Positions 6,806-12,919 of a stretch of 12,919 nucleotides of DNA are shown in pieces (position 1 is the stretch's first letter; the number at the start of each line of letters is the position of its first letter). Made by a program: the position numbers and the translations under genes. Source of the stretch: Candidatus Sericytochromatia bacterium. Lineage in GTDB: Bacteria; Cyanobacteriota; Sericytochromatia; JACMPN01. The notes below the pieces were generated by a model. It was given only the letters and a program-made list of their open reading frames with translations. It was not told the DNA's origin and searched no databases. The stretch lies in NCBI GenBank assembly GCA_014377495.1, contig JACMPN010000080.1:1-12919 (forward strand), in the 5' to 3' direction.

Positions 6806-7540
6806 CTAGCGGTTGGCCATCTCACGGAAAGCGTTCTCGATCGTCCGGTAGGCGTCTTCCCAACGGGTGGCCTGCTTGGCGGAGTCGTAGGCGTAGCCGG
6901 CGATCCGACGGTTACTCGGGTCACGATCGGCCTTCTCGATGCTCTCCAAGATCTCGTAACCGCCCTTGGCGCCGTCAACCCACGAGTCGGTGGCACCGAG
7001 CATGGCCAAAGCCAGCTGGTAGGTGGCACGGCCTGTCGCCGGGCGTTGGGCGGCCAGATGCTCGAAAGCGAGGGCTTGGATCTTGTAGCTGTTCGTCCAT
7101 TTTTCCTGCGACTTGGCCGCGTAGTAACCGAAACGGACAACCATGTTGGCCTGATCGGTTTCTTCGAGCAGCCGCTCCATGGCGCCATAACCGATCTGGC
7201 AGGCGCTGTCGTATTCCTTGGCCTGAGCCATGGAGTTCAGGGTCATCCGGGCGACAGCGGCGATGTCCCGGTCACTGGTGTTGCCCCGGGTGGCAGGCGT
7301 CAGAGCGATCTTCAGCGGGGTGGCCGTCTTGGCAGTGGTCCCGGTGGTCTTGGTGCCGAGCTTGGATTTGGTGGTCTGCTTGGCAGCCGGCTCAGGCTTG
7401 TTGTCGGTGAGGAACTTGCCGGCGTACTGAGCGAGGACAGCCGGGCTCATGGCCGCAGGCTGCATCAACGCACCGGGGGTGCTGCCACAACCCATCAACA
7501 TGCTCGCCAAAACCACCGTGCTCAGGATGCGCTTGGTCAC
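6806..7540 (-). CDS. Orphan lipoprotein with Lys/Thr linker and all-helical domain
   Basis: A 244-residue protein. The GTG start at 7540 is preferred because GAGGAG lies 7 nt upstream; the in-frame ATGs further up fall on or before that site. The signal peptide VTKRILSTVVLASMLMGC18 has a clean lipobox (LMGC). Residues ~52-80 form a Lys/Thr-rich linker (KQTTKSKLGTKTTGTTAKTATP). The rest (~90-244) is predicted entirely helical, with a repeating pattern like short TPR/SEL-type pairs: ARMTLNSMAQAKEYDSACQIGYGAMERLL, FGYYAAKSQEKWTNSYKIQALAFEHLA and YAYDSAKQATRWEDAYRTIENAF. I do not recognise the family. A periplasmic scaffold is plausible. The linker resembles that of the LolA-like lipoprotein at 4176. 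Confidence 0.82.
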   Translation of the reverse strand: MTKRILSTVVLASMLMGCGSTPGALMQPAAMSPAVLAQYAGKFLTDNKPEPAAKQTTKSKLGTKTTGTTAKTATPLKIALTPATRGNTSDRDIAAVARMTLNSMAQAKEYDSACQIGYGAMERLLEETDQANMVVRFGYYAAKSQEKWTNSYKIQALAFEHLAAQRPATGRATYQLALAMLGATDSWVDGAKGGYEILESIEKADRDPSNRRIAGYAYDSAKQATRWEDAYRTIENAFREMANR

Positions 7541-7578
7541 CGGCTGTCTCCTCATCATCCATCATCAGGTGCAAATTG

Positions 7579-7605
7579 ATTATGTATTTGTTATGAGCTT
7601 GTTAA
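7579..7605 (-). promoter_or_regulatory. Possible promoter of the helical lipoprotein gene
   Basis: On the minus strand TTAACA (7605-7600, 5 of 6 to the -35 consensus) is followed after 15 nt by CATAAT (7584-7579, 5 of 6 to the -10). The spacer is shorter than ideal. The whole stretch 7565-7650 is strikingly AT-rich for this genome, as expected of a promoter or UP element. Confidence 0.4.
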
Positions 7606-7670
7606 AACAAAACCTTGCGTGGTTTCTGCGAAAATATGTCGATTTTTTCCTGGAAAGGCGGTCATAACGC

Positions 7671-7702
7671 CAGACGGGGCCCACCATGGGGGGCCCCGTC
7701 TG
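7671..7702 (-). terminator. 12-bp hairpin downstream of the Pro-rich lipoprotein gene
   Basis: Arms cagacggggccc (7671-7682) and gggccccgtctg (7691-7702) pair perfectly with an 8-nt loop, 21 nt after the stop at 7724. No U tract follows on the minus strand, so intrinsic termination is uncertain. Confidence 0.5.
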
Positions 7703-7723
7703 ATCATCCGACTAGGTTCGTCG

Positions 7724-8518
7724 TTAATACTGCCGCAACATGGCGGCACTGACTCCCGCCGGATCGGGCTGATACACCGTCGGAGGGATATACAGGTAGC
7801 TGGGCAGTTTGAGCGTGCCCTTCCATTGCGTGTACCAGTTAATCAGGCTCTTGGTCGTCGTCCCCAGCACCTCAAAGGTCGCCTGGTCGAACTTCAGAAC
7901 AAGCGCCCGGGTGCCGCCGCCTTTGAGCGAATACCGCAGGTCGACGTAGTAGCTGGTGTTCGCATCGCGCTTGGTGGCGAACGCCAGACCACGCTGGGAA
8001 TACGCCTCAACGGTGGCCGGCGGTTCGACGAAGTACTTCTGGTTGTCGGCAAACTTGTTGGCCAAGCTCGTCGCCACGCTGCCTGCGTTCCCCGGCGACC
8101 AGCCCGTCGCAGTCCGGTTGACGGCTTCGACGATCTGTTTGCGGATCTCGTCCTTCGGCTGGGTGAACCCCATCTTGGCGACCATCGTCCAGAAGTCCAC
8201 GTCCGTAGCGGGCTGCACCGGCGGACCCGGCGGCGGCGGCTCGGGCGGCGGCGTGCTCGTCGGACCGGGCGCAGGATCGGTTGGCCCGGGGGTCGGCGCC
8301 GTGGCCGATGGCGCCGGATCGGTCGGCGTGGCAGTGGCCGTTGGTTCAGGATCGGGCGCGGCCGAGGGCACGTTGGCGGGTGGCAGGTACGGATCTTCGG
8401 GCGGCGCATAGGGAGCGACATTGGGCGGCGGCGCCAATGGGCGGCGGCCACAGGCAGCCGTCGACAAGGAAAGGCCGAGCAGGATCCCGGTCAGCATGAC
8501 CCGTGACACTCGCTTCAT
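7724..8518 (-). CDS. Orphan lipoprotein with long Pro/Ala/Thr-rich linker
   Basis: A 264-residue protein with ATG at 8518 and GAGGAGG 6 nt upstream. The signal peptide MKRVSRVMLTGILLGLSLSTAAC23 ends in a TAAC lipobox. Residues ~27-105 are a proline-rich spacer (repeats of PTDPAPSATAP and PTPGPTDPAPGP type) that could span the peptidoglycan or outer surface. The C-terminal ~155 residues are globular: first helical (DFWTMVAKMGFTQPKDEIRKQIVEAVNRTA), then mostly strands (YYVDLRYSLKGGGTRALVLKFDQATFEVLGTT) and an aromatic tail. No family is recognised. It sits 99 nt downstream of radA on the same strand but carries its own ribosome-binding site, and a hairpin intervenes. Confidence 0.82.
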   Translation of the reverse strand: MKRVSRVMLTGILLGLSLSTAACGRRPLAPPPNVAPYAPPEDPYLPPANVPSAAPDPEPTATATPTDPAPSATAPTPGPTDPAPGPTSTPPPEPPPPGPPVQPATDVDFWTMVAKMGFTQPKDEIRKQIVEAVNRTATGWSPGNAGSVATSLANKFADNQKYFVEPPATVEAYSQRGLAFATKRDANTSYYVDLRYSLKGGGTRALVLKFDQATFEVLGTTTKSLINWYTQWKGTLKLPSYLYIPPTVYQPDPAGVSAAMLRQY

Positions 8519-8585
8519 TCCCGGCCTCCTCGCCGCACCGACCGATGCAGCATTCCCATCTCAGGAATTGTCGGCCGTGCAGCGG

Positions 8586-8604
8586 GAACCTTTCGCTAAG
8601 GTTC
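8586..8604 (-). terminator. Small hairpin downstream of radA
   Basis: Arms gaacctt (8586-8592) and aaggttc (8598-8604) with a 5-nt loop lie 13 nt past the radA stop. No U tract follows on the minus strand. Weak terminator candidate. Confidence 0.35.
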
Positions 8605-8617
8605 GGGAGAGAGTGGG

Positions 8618-10090
8618 TTAACTGCGACCCGGTCGCCGGGCGGGTTGGACCACCGTCACGGCGGGTCCGGGTTCGCCCGTGTGCGGCGCCGTGGCGCGAT
8701 CCGCTGCGGGTTCGGTGGTGACTTGTTCGCGGAGATGGCGCAGGGCATCCCAGATGCGATCCACGCCGATCACTTCTAGGTCGGGGATGGGGCTGCGCAG
8801 GGGCAGATTTTTGGCCGGCACCAAGGCCCGGCGGAATCCCAGCTTGGCCGCTTCACGCAGGCGGGGCTCCAGCTGATGGACACGCCGCACCTCGCCGGCC
8901 AGGCCGACTTCGCCCATGACGACGGTCCGGCCGGTCAGGGGCACGCCCCGCAGGCTGCTGATGATCGCCATGGCGATGCCCAAATCCCCCGCCGGCTCGC
9001 CGATGCGCAGGCCGCCGACGACATTGACGAGCACGTCCGCCTTGCCCAGGGGCAAGCCCAGCCGCTTTTCGAATACGGCCGCCAGTTGGACGAGACGGTT
9101 GTACTCATACCCGGTGGCTGCCCGACGGGGCACGGCGGCGGTGGCGGGATAGGCGAGGGCCTGCACCTCCACCAGCATCGGGCGCGTCCCCTCCAACGTG
9201 GCGATGATCGCCGAGCCAGTGCTTTCGGCTTCATATTCGGCCAAAAAGAGGGCACTGGGGTTTTCGACCTCAACCAGCCCGCCTTCAGCCATCTCGAAGA
9301 CGCCGACCTCGTCGGTGGCGCCAAAGCGATTTTTGACGCCCCGCAGCAGCCGATAGGTGCGAAAGCGTTCACCCTCGCAATAAAGGACGACGTCCACCAT
9401 ATGCTCGAGGACGCGGGGACCGGCCAGGGAGCCTTCCTTGGTGACGTGGCCAATCAGCCCGATGGTGGTCAGGTGCTGTTTGGCGATCGGGATGAGCTGG
9501 TTCGTGATGTGGCGGATCTGGCTGACGGAGCCCGGTGCGGCGGCCAGTTGACTGGAGCTGATCGCCTGGATCGAGTCGATGACGACGAGGTTCGGCCGCA
9601 GGTCGTTGATCGCCGCGATGATCCGCTCCAAGTCGTTTTCGGCCATCAGCCGAAACGTCTCCGGGTCGCCGGCGCCGAGACGCTCGGCCCGCAGCTTGAC
9701 CTGCTGGGCCGACTCTTCGCCGGTGGCATACAGCACGCTCTGGCCGGTGGCAGCGACGCGGGCGGCCACCTGTAACATCAGCGTCGATTTGCCGATGCCG
9801 GGGTCCCCGCCGAGGAGGATCACCGAGCCGGGGACAAGCCCGCCGCCCAGGACACGGTCGAACTCGGCAAAGCCGCTACTGCTCCGATTGCCGGCGCTCG
9901 CCGGCACCTCGCTGAGGCGCATCGGTTGCGCCGCAGCGCGCCCCTGTGCCACGGGCGGCAAGGGGGCAACCGTCGACACCATCTCTTCGACGATGGTGTT
10001 CCAGGCCTCGCACTCCGTGCAACGGCCCATCCAGCGCGGAAATTGGCTGCCGCAAGCTTCACAGGTGTAAATCGTCTTGGGTTTTGCCAT
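8618..10090 (-). CDS. radA: DNA repair/recombination protein RadA (Sms)
   Basis: A 490-residue RecA-superfamily helicase that drives branch migration in homologous recombination. It has the N-terminal four-cysteine zinc finger (C10-x2-C13 ... C24-x2-C27 in YTCEACGSQFPRWMGRCTEC), Walker A at G95-D-P-G-I-G-K-S-T103, Walker B LVVIDS at 168-173, and the RadA-specific K253-N-R-F-G257 motif. The C-terminal Lon-protease-like domain (ADVLVNVVGGLRIGEPAGDLGIAMAIISS) is also present. It is about 30 residues longer than E. coli RadA because of an Ala/Pro-rich tail after LREQV. The start at 10090 (MAKPKTIYTCEACG) matches the family N-terminus; the frame extends to a GTG at 10141, but neither start has a well-spaced Shine-Dalgarno (TAGGA touches the ATG). 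Cytoplasmic. Confidence 0.97.
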   Translation of the reverse strand: MAKPKTIYTCEACGSQFPRWMGRCTECEAWNTIVEEMVSTVAPLPPVAQGRAAAQPMRLSEVPASAGNRSSSGFAEFDRVLGGGLVPGSVILLGGDPGIGKSTLMLQVAARVAATGQSVLYATGEESAQQVKLRAERLGAGDPETFRLMAENDLERIIAAINDLRPNLVVIDSIQAISSSQLAAAPGSVSQIRHITNQLIPIAKQHLTTIGLIGHVTKEGSLAGPRVLEHMVDVVLYCEGERFRTYRLLRGVKNRFGATDEVGVFEMAEGGLVEVENPSALFLAEYEAESTGSAIIATLEGTRPMLVEVQALAYPATAAVPRRAATGYEYNRLVQLAAVFEKRLGLPLGKADVLVNVVGGLRIGEPAGDLGIAMAIISSLRGVPLTGRTVVMGEVGLAGEVRRVHQLEPRLREAAKLGFRRALVPAKNLPLRSPIPDLEVIGVDRIWDALRHLREQVTTEPAADRATAPHTGEPGPAVTVVQPARRPGRS

Positions 10091-10308
10091 TCCTATAGCG
10101 TACCCCGTGTGTCTCGTGGAGGCACACACAGGGGACGCCACCTAAGGCTTTGTCGGCCACAGTGAGACGCTTTCCGGTGGTCAGCGAGGCCCCTCCCAAG
10201 GGCCATTGAGGACCTGTCCGTCAGAAGCTGTGCGAAAAGCGCCCCCGGGAACTGTCCCCCATCCGACCCACCCGGAGCGTGCCTGCACAAGACACGGCCG
10301 CCATTGAA

Positions 10309-10320
10309 CGGCGATCGCCG
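10309..10320 (-). repeat. 12-bp palindrome just after the Asn/Gln-rich lipoprotein stop
   Basis: The perfect palindrome cggcgatcgccg lies 2 nt downstream of the stop codon at 10323. It contains gcgatcgc, the core known as HIP1 in cyanobacteria, but a single occurrence carries no taxonomic weight. It could form a small stem at the transcript end. Confidence 0.4.
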
Positions 10321-10322
10321 CC

Positions 10323-10976
10323 CTAGCCGGACGCCGGACTCGCCGTGGGGCTGGGTTGCGCGGCGCCATCCGACGGGGAAGCCTCGACGTGGATGACCAG
10401 GGGACTTGCGGAAGGGCTGGGGCTCGGCGAATTTGTGATGCTGACCGTCGGCACAGGCGTCGGCACAGGCGTCGGACTCGCCGCCGGGGCGACATAGCAG
10501 TAAGGAGTCGGCGTGGGCGAGGGTGCTACCGCCTGGGGGATCAGGGTCAGGCCGCTGGGGCTAGGCTGGGGACTGCCGCTGCCCAGCAGACTGCTCAGAC
10601 TGGCTGGGTCCCATTGGGCGGCACCGCTGACGGTGGCGCTGTCCCCGGTCTGCTGGGACTGGCCCATGGCCTGGTTGACCCAGTTCAGGTTCAAGAAGGG
10701 CATCAGATTCGACTGATCGACCGTGACGACGTTGTGGTTGCCGAAGACGAACAGGAAAAGTTGCTGATTCGTGCTGCCCACCTGGGTCTGGGGCTGCACG
10801 TTCCCCTGGTTGCCCAACTGCATGCCGTTATTCACGGTTGACAGGACCATGGCCCGATAGCGGACCGGCCGGGGGGCATCGGGGGGGGAGGCGGACTGGC
10901 TAAGGCCGCCCGCTGAGGTGCAGGCGGCCAAGGCCAAACAGCCGAAAGTAACGACGAGACGTGCGATGGGGGTCAT
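10323..10976 (-). CDS. Orphan lipoprotein, Asn/Gln/Gly-rich core with Pro/Ser-rich C-terminal tail
   Basis: A 217-residue protein starting at ATG 10976 (GGGAGAG 5 nt upstream; a preceding in-frame TTG is less likely). The signal peptide MTPIARLVVTFGCLALAAC19 has a clean LAAC lipobox. Residues ~45-115 are rich in Asn, Gln and Gly with alternating hydrophobics (MQLGNQGNVQPQTQVG; FGNHNVVTVDQSN). Residues ~135-217 are a low-complexity Pro/Ser/Thr/Ala tail (PTPVPTPVPTVSITNSPSPSPSASP), here at the C-terminus, whereas the neighbouring lipoproteins carry their linker right after the lipid anchor. The GN-x-N-x3-V-x-Q pattern resembles curlin-type amyloid repeats, but only two weak copies exist. No family is recognised. 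It is probably cotranscribed with the gene ending at 11031. Confidence 0.8.
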   Translation of the reverse strand: MTPIARLVVTFGCLALAACTSAGGLSQSASPPDAPRPVRYRAMVLSTVNNGMQLGNQGNVQPQTQVGSTNQQLFLFVFGNHNVVTVDQSNLMPFLNLNWVNQAMGQSQQTGDSATVSGAAQWDPASLSSLLGSGSPQPSPSGLTLIPQAVAPSPTPTPYCYVAPAASPTPVPTPVPTVSITNSPSPSPSASPLVIHVEASPSDGAAQPSPTASPASG

Positions 10977-10993
10977 CAAAGCTCTCCCGGCTG

Positions 10994-11021
10994 CTGCAGT
11001 GTCCCGATCGGGACACTGCAG
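10994..11021 (-). terminator. 28-bp perfect palindrome between two lipoprotein genes
   Basis: The half-site ctgcagtgtcccga (10994-11007) is followed by its exact reverse complement to 11021, with no spacer. It starts 9 nt past the stop at 11031 and ends 17 nt before the next start codon at 10976. It can fold as a stem in RNA or serve as a symmetrical protein-binding site. No U tract follows. Confidence 0.5.
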
Positions 11022-11030
11022 GGCGACGGC

Positions 11031-11345
11031 TCAGAGTGAGGCGCCGAACTGAGTCATCAACTGACTGACATTGACATTCATATCTTGGTTGATCGGCAGA
11101 TTGACGTTCGGGTTCGCTGACTGATTGCCCCAGGACAACGCGCTGACCTGGGTGATCGGCGTGACAACGACCGGCACGTTGACCTGGGTGTTGACGCCGA
11201 TATTGGTCATGTCGGCGACCTGGTTGGTGATCGAGGCGAGGTTGAGGAACTTGGTCTGAAAGGCCTGGGGCTCCGGTTGACCGGGTGCGGCGCCGCAACC
11301 AGCCAGGACGAGTGCCGCACCAACGGCAAAGGCGAACATACGCAC
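11031..11345 (-). CDS. Small Asn/Gln-rich lipoprotein, divergent member of the FxTKxLN family
   Basis: A 104-residue protein. GTG at 11345 is taken as the start because AGAGGT lies 7 nt upstream and it adds an Arg to the signal peptide VRMFAFAVGAALVLAGC17 (lipobox LAGC). The mature part begins FQTKFLNLASITNQVADMTN and aligns with the two paralogs upstream (shared F-x-T-K-x-L-N, then S, Q, A and spaced N residues). It then diverges to valine- and asparagine-rich alternation (NVPVVVTPITQV; NPNVNLPINQDMNVNVSQL). The alternation of polar Asn/Gln with hydrophobics suggests beta-strands. Function unknown. It is 64 nt from the paralog upstream and 54 nt from the next gene, so an operon is likely. 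Confidence 0.78.
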   Translation of the reverse strand: MRMFAFAVGAALVLAGCGAAPGQPEPQAFQTKFLNLASITNQVADMTNIGVNTQVNVPVVVTPITQVSALSWGNQSANPNVNLPINQDMNVNVSQLMTQFGASL

Positions 11346-11367
11346 GGGGATTACCTCTTGTCGGGCG

Positions 11368-11396
11368 GGCCCCCGGGCCCGAACGGGCCGGGGGCC
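11368..11396 (-). terminator. Very GC-rich hairpin between small lipoprotein genes
   Basis: Arms ggccccc plus ggcccg (11368-11374, 11376-11381) pair with cgggcc plus gggggcc (11384-11396), with one bulged G and a 2-nt apex. It lies between the stop at 11410 and the ribosome-binding site of the next gene. It could stabilise or attenuate the transcript. No U tract. Confidence 0.45.
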
Positions 11397-11409
11397 GCAG
11401 GGTGCCGGT

Positions 11410-11742
11410 TTAGAGAACCAGTTGCGACTGGTTCTGGACCTGGGCGACGTTGTTGGCGATGCCCTGGCCGGTGATGTTCGTCCCGAAGGCCGCACCGGTC
11501 CCGACCAGTGAGGCGATCGGGAAAAGGGCGTTGGTGTTTGAGCTGATCGTCTGGCCCGACAGGTTTTGTTGGGTATTCGGGATGTAGTTCACCTGACCGG
11601 CGGACTGCGAGCCGAGGCTGAAGACATTCAGCAGTTTGGTGTCGAAGCCCGTGCTCGCCGACGGCGTGGCGGCGGGGTTTACGGAGGCGCAGCCAACCAT
11701 CGTGAGGGCAACCAGAGCGGCAAACAGCACAGAGCGGGTCAT
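11410..11742 (-). CDS. Small lipoprotein, tandem paralog B of the NYIPN/SGQTISSNTN family
   Basis: A 110-residue protein starting at ATG 11742, with AAAGGAG 7 nt upstream. The signal peptide MTRSVLFAALVALTMVGC18 has an MVGC lipobox, followed by a short Ala/Ser/Pro spacer. The 78-residue mature domain begins FDTKLLNVFS, contains QVNYIPN, SGQTISSNTNALFPIASLVG and FGTN, and ends QNQSQLVL. It is identical to the neighbouring paralog at 62 of 78 aligned positions, with no gaps. It is rich in Asn, Gln, Ser and Thr with regularly placed aliphatics, has no cysteine after the lipid anchor and no charged residue after the FDTK start. I recognise no known family. Confidence 0.82.
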   Translation of the reverse strand: MTRSVLFAALVALTMVGCASVNPAATPSASTGFDTKLLNVFSLGSQSAGQVNYIPNTQQNLSGQTISSNTNALFPIASLVGTGAAFGTNITGQGIANNVAQVQNQSQLVL

Positions 11743-11925
11743 GGTCAGACTCCTTTGTAAATATCGCATGTCAGGATTGTGACGAGGCTATGCGGAAAGC
11801 GACGACCGGGCCTGATGCCGAAAAGCAACGCCAGGCAAGGCGGAACGACGAAGCGGGCTGGGACGGTGCGGCAATCTACTTCAACGACGCCAGGCGACCG
11901 AATGGCTTGTCGCACAGCCTCTAAG

Positions 11926-11939
11926 GCCGGAAATCCGGC
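11926..11939 (-). terminator. Short hairpin downstream of small lipoprotein paralog A
   Basis: gccgga-aa-tccggc (11926-11939) forms a 6-bp stem 7 nt past the stop at 11947. There is no U tract. It is the start of a 204-nt gap that holds no recognisable gene and separates the two paralogs. Confidence 0.35.
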
Positions 11940-11946
11940 AAAGACG

Positions 11947-12282
11947 TTAGAGGACCAGTTGTGATTGGTTCTGGGTCTGGACGACGTTGTTGGTGATGGC
12001 CTGGCCAGTGAGGTTCGTCGCGAAGGCCGTACCGGTCCCGACCAGCGACGCGATCGGGAACAGGGCATTCGTGTTCGAACTGATCGTCTGGCCCGACAGG
12101 TTGATCTGGTTGTTGGGGATGTAGTTCACCTGGCTCGCCAGCTGCGTCCCGGAGCTCAACAGGTTGAGCAACTTCGTCTCAAAGGCGGGTGAAGCGTTGG
12201 GGCTCGGCACAATCGGGGTGCCGGTGTTTGCACAACCGGCGAGAGCGACGAGCAGGGTCGTTCCCAAAAGGACAAGACGCAT
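11947..12282 (-). CDS. Small lipoprotein, tandem paralog A of the NYIPN/SGQTISSNTN family
   Basis: A 111-residue protein. ATG at 12282 is chosen because AGAGGAGG lies about 10 nt upstream; an ATG three codons earlier is too close to that site. The signal peptide MRLVLLGTTLLVALAGC17 has a canonical LAGC lipobox. A short Pro/Ser/Asn spacer precedes the 78-residue domain (FETKLLNLLSSGTQLASQVN ... QNQSQLVL), a close paralog of the next gene downstream. The nearly unchanged core between QVNYIPN and GTG suggests functional constraint, while the signal peptide and spacer have diverged freely. It is the first gene of the minus-strand lipoprotein cluster and is divergent from the lipoprotein gene at 12642. 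Confidence 0.82.
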   Translation of the reverse strand: MRLVLLGTTLLVALAGCANTGTPIVPSPNASPAFETKLLNLLSSGTQLASQVNYIPNNQINLSGQTISSNTNALFPIASLVGTGTAFATNLTGQAITNNVVQTQNQSQLVL

Positions 12283-12641
12283 GAAGTCCATTCCTCCTCT
12301 GACGATGGGTCGATCGAACGTCCCGACGGCGTGCGGCCTAAGCCTCGGTGGGGGACGATCGTCCCGACTGAACGAGCGAGCACTCATCACCTGGGTTTGT
12401 GGTGAGTTCGTTTCCCGTCTGTAACTACCTTAGGGGTTATGGCCGGTGAATCCACTGGCCAACGTGTCCAGAGGATCAGCCCGTTTGGATGTGTTTGACA
12501 GCCGAGGATGGCCCCCTGGCTTGCCTGCACGGCGACAACCGAGCATGATACCCACCATGCACAATCGGTCGCTGTCCATCCGGCCACACTGTTTGTCGCC
12601 GGCGCTGGCTGCGGCGGCATCCGGGGTTTGAGGAAATGAAC
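12283..12641. other. Divergent intergenic region between two lipoprotein genes
   Basis: This stretch of about 360 bp should carry promoters for both flanking genes. It contains a perfect 14-bp palindrome gggacgatcgtccc (12352-12365), 70 nt upstream of the minus-strand start, which is a candidate operator. A TTGACA occurs at 12495-12500 without a matching -10 box. Minus-strand reading frames through 12387-12752 have no coding character. Confidence 0.5.
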
Positions 12642-12919
12642 ATGACACGTCCATGGTCCACGGGGCTCGTCGCCGGCCTGATGATCGCTGCTTGTGCGCC
12701 GGATCCGACGATCCGTCGCACAGGCGGTGTCCAGTTGCCGGATGACAATCAAAAAGTATCCGTCGGCCCGGTCATCCGACCCAAACCCAGCCCGAGCCCG
12801 TCACCGTCCGTGTCGCCGTCGGCGTTGCCGACCCGGTCGGGGCCACCCAGCCCGTCACCCACCCCCCCCCCCCCTCCTAAACCCTCCCCCCCCCGGGCCC
12901 CCCGGCCCCCCCCCGAACC
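12642..12919 (+). CDS. Lipoprotein with Pro/Ser-rich linker, truncated at the right edge
   Basis: Open from ATG 12642 (GAGGAA about 6 nt upstream) to the end of the window, 92 codons so far. The signal peptide MTRPWSTGLVAGLMIAAC18 has an IAAC lipobox. The mature part starts APDPTIRRTGGVQLPDDNQKVSVGPVI and enters a linker of KPSPSPSPSVSPSALP type, which in the last 60 bp becomes almost pure proline codons. The final part is encoded by homopolymer C runs, so the reading frame there is not trustworthy. The layout (anchor, then Pro/Ser linker) matches the lipoprotein at 7724. Function unknown. Confidence 0.72.
   Translation, partial: MTRPWSTGLVAGLMIAACAPDPTIRRTGGVQLPDDNQKVSVGPVIRPKPSPSPSPSVSPSALPTRSGPPSPSPTPPPPPKPSPPRAPRPPPE
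12862..12919. repeat. C-homopolymer-rich low-complexity end of the window
   Basis: Contains a run of 13 C (12862-12874) and two runs of 9 C (12886-12894, 12906-12914) with few other bases. Nothing else in the window looks like this. It may be a genuine poly-proline-coding stretch that has degraded into sequencing or assembly error at a contig end. Confidence 0.7.

Noticed and set aside
6662..7579. 305-codon plus-strand frame opposite the helical lipoprotein
   Set aside because: Gly/Val/Leu-rich antisense shadow. The opposite strand has a ribosome-binding site, signal peptide and lipobox.
7619..8506. 295-codon plus-strand frame rich in Arg and Gly
   Set aside because: Antisense to the Pro-rich linker gene; poly-Pro codons read as Gly/Arg on the other strand. 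No start signal.
8876..9775. 299-codon plus-strand frame antisense to radA
   Set aside because: radA on the other strand shows every family motif; this frame is its complement.
12495..12500. TTGACA as a -35 box for the plus-strand lipoprotein
   Set aside because: No -10-like sequence at 16-19 nt, and it lies about 140 nt upstream of the start codon.
12387..12752. 121-codon minus-strand frame in the divergent gap
   Set aside because: It overlaps the signal-peptide region of the plus-strand lipoprotein, has no ribosome-binding site and no recognisable sequence.

Overview
The window is about 12.9 kb of GC-rich bacterial chromosome. The organism looks like a Gram-negative (diderm) species: most of the proteins are predicted lipoproteins, and they include a LolA-like carrier-fold protein and a PBP4-type peptidoglycan peptidase. 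I cannot name the phylum. A deeply branching, environmental, metagenome-assembled lineage is a guess from the many orphan lipoproteins and the ragged C-rich right edge. A non-photosynthetic cyanobacterial relative is possible but not shown.

Left part (1-5210). On the minus strand there is a C-terminal piece of an AtoE-type short-chain fatty acid transporter, running off the left edge. It is preceded by a strong hairpin and a cytoplasmic TPR protein. Divergent from the TPR gene is a class C penicillin-binding protein (DacB/PBP4, peptidase S13). It converges with and overlaps a lipoprotein that looks like a duplicated CbiX-type chelatase fold without its catalytic histidines. Next on the plus strand is a LolA/LppX-like lipoprotein whose reading frame runs on into the promoter of a tRNA-Pro(CGG) gene.

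Middle (5250-8600). After the tRNA lies a perfect 16-bp inverted repeat and about 350 bp without a gene. From there to 12282 every gene is on the minus strand. They start with an EF-hand protein with a Tyr-Gln-Asn repeat region (the only gene here with a classical U-tailed terminator), followed leftward-reading by two orphan lipoproteins with long linkers.

Right part (8618-12919). radA (DNA recombination/repair) is the only clear housekeeping protein gene. Upstream of it in transcription order lies a cluster of four small lipoproteins. Two are near-identical tandem paralogs (62 of 78 aligned mature residues identical), a third is a distant member of the same family, and the fourth is Asn/Gln/Gly-rich with a Pro/Ser tail. 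A divergent, right-truncated lipoprotein gene closes the window in a C-homopolymer-rich stretch that looks like a poor contig end.

Taken together, ten of the fourteen protein genes carry a lipoprotein-type N-terminus, so this reads as a cell-envelope island around radA and a tRNA. Nearly all intergenic gaps on the minus strand hold a GC-rich hairpin without a U tract. The most novel material is the small Asn/Gln-rich lipoprotein family, the EF-hand/YQN protein and the histidine-less double CbiX-like lipoprotein.
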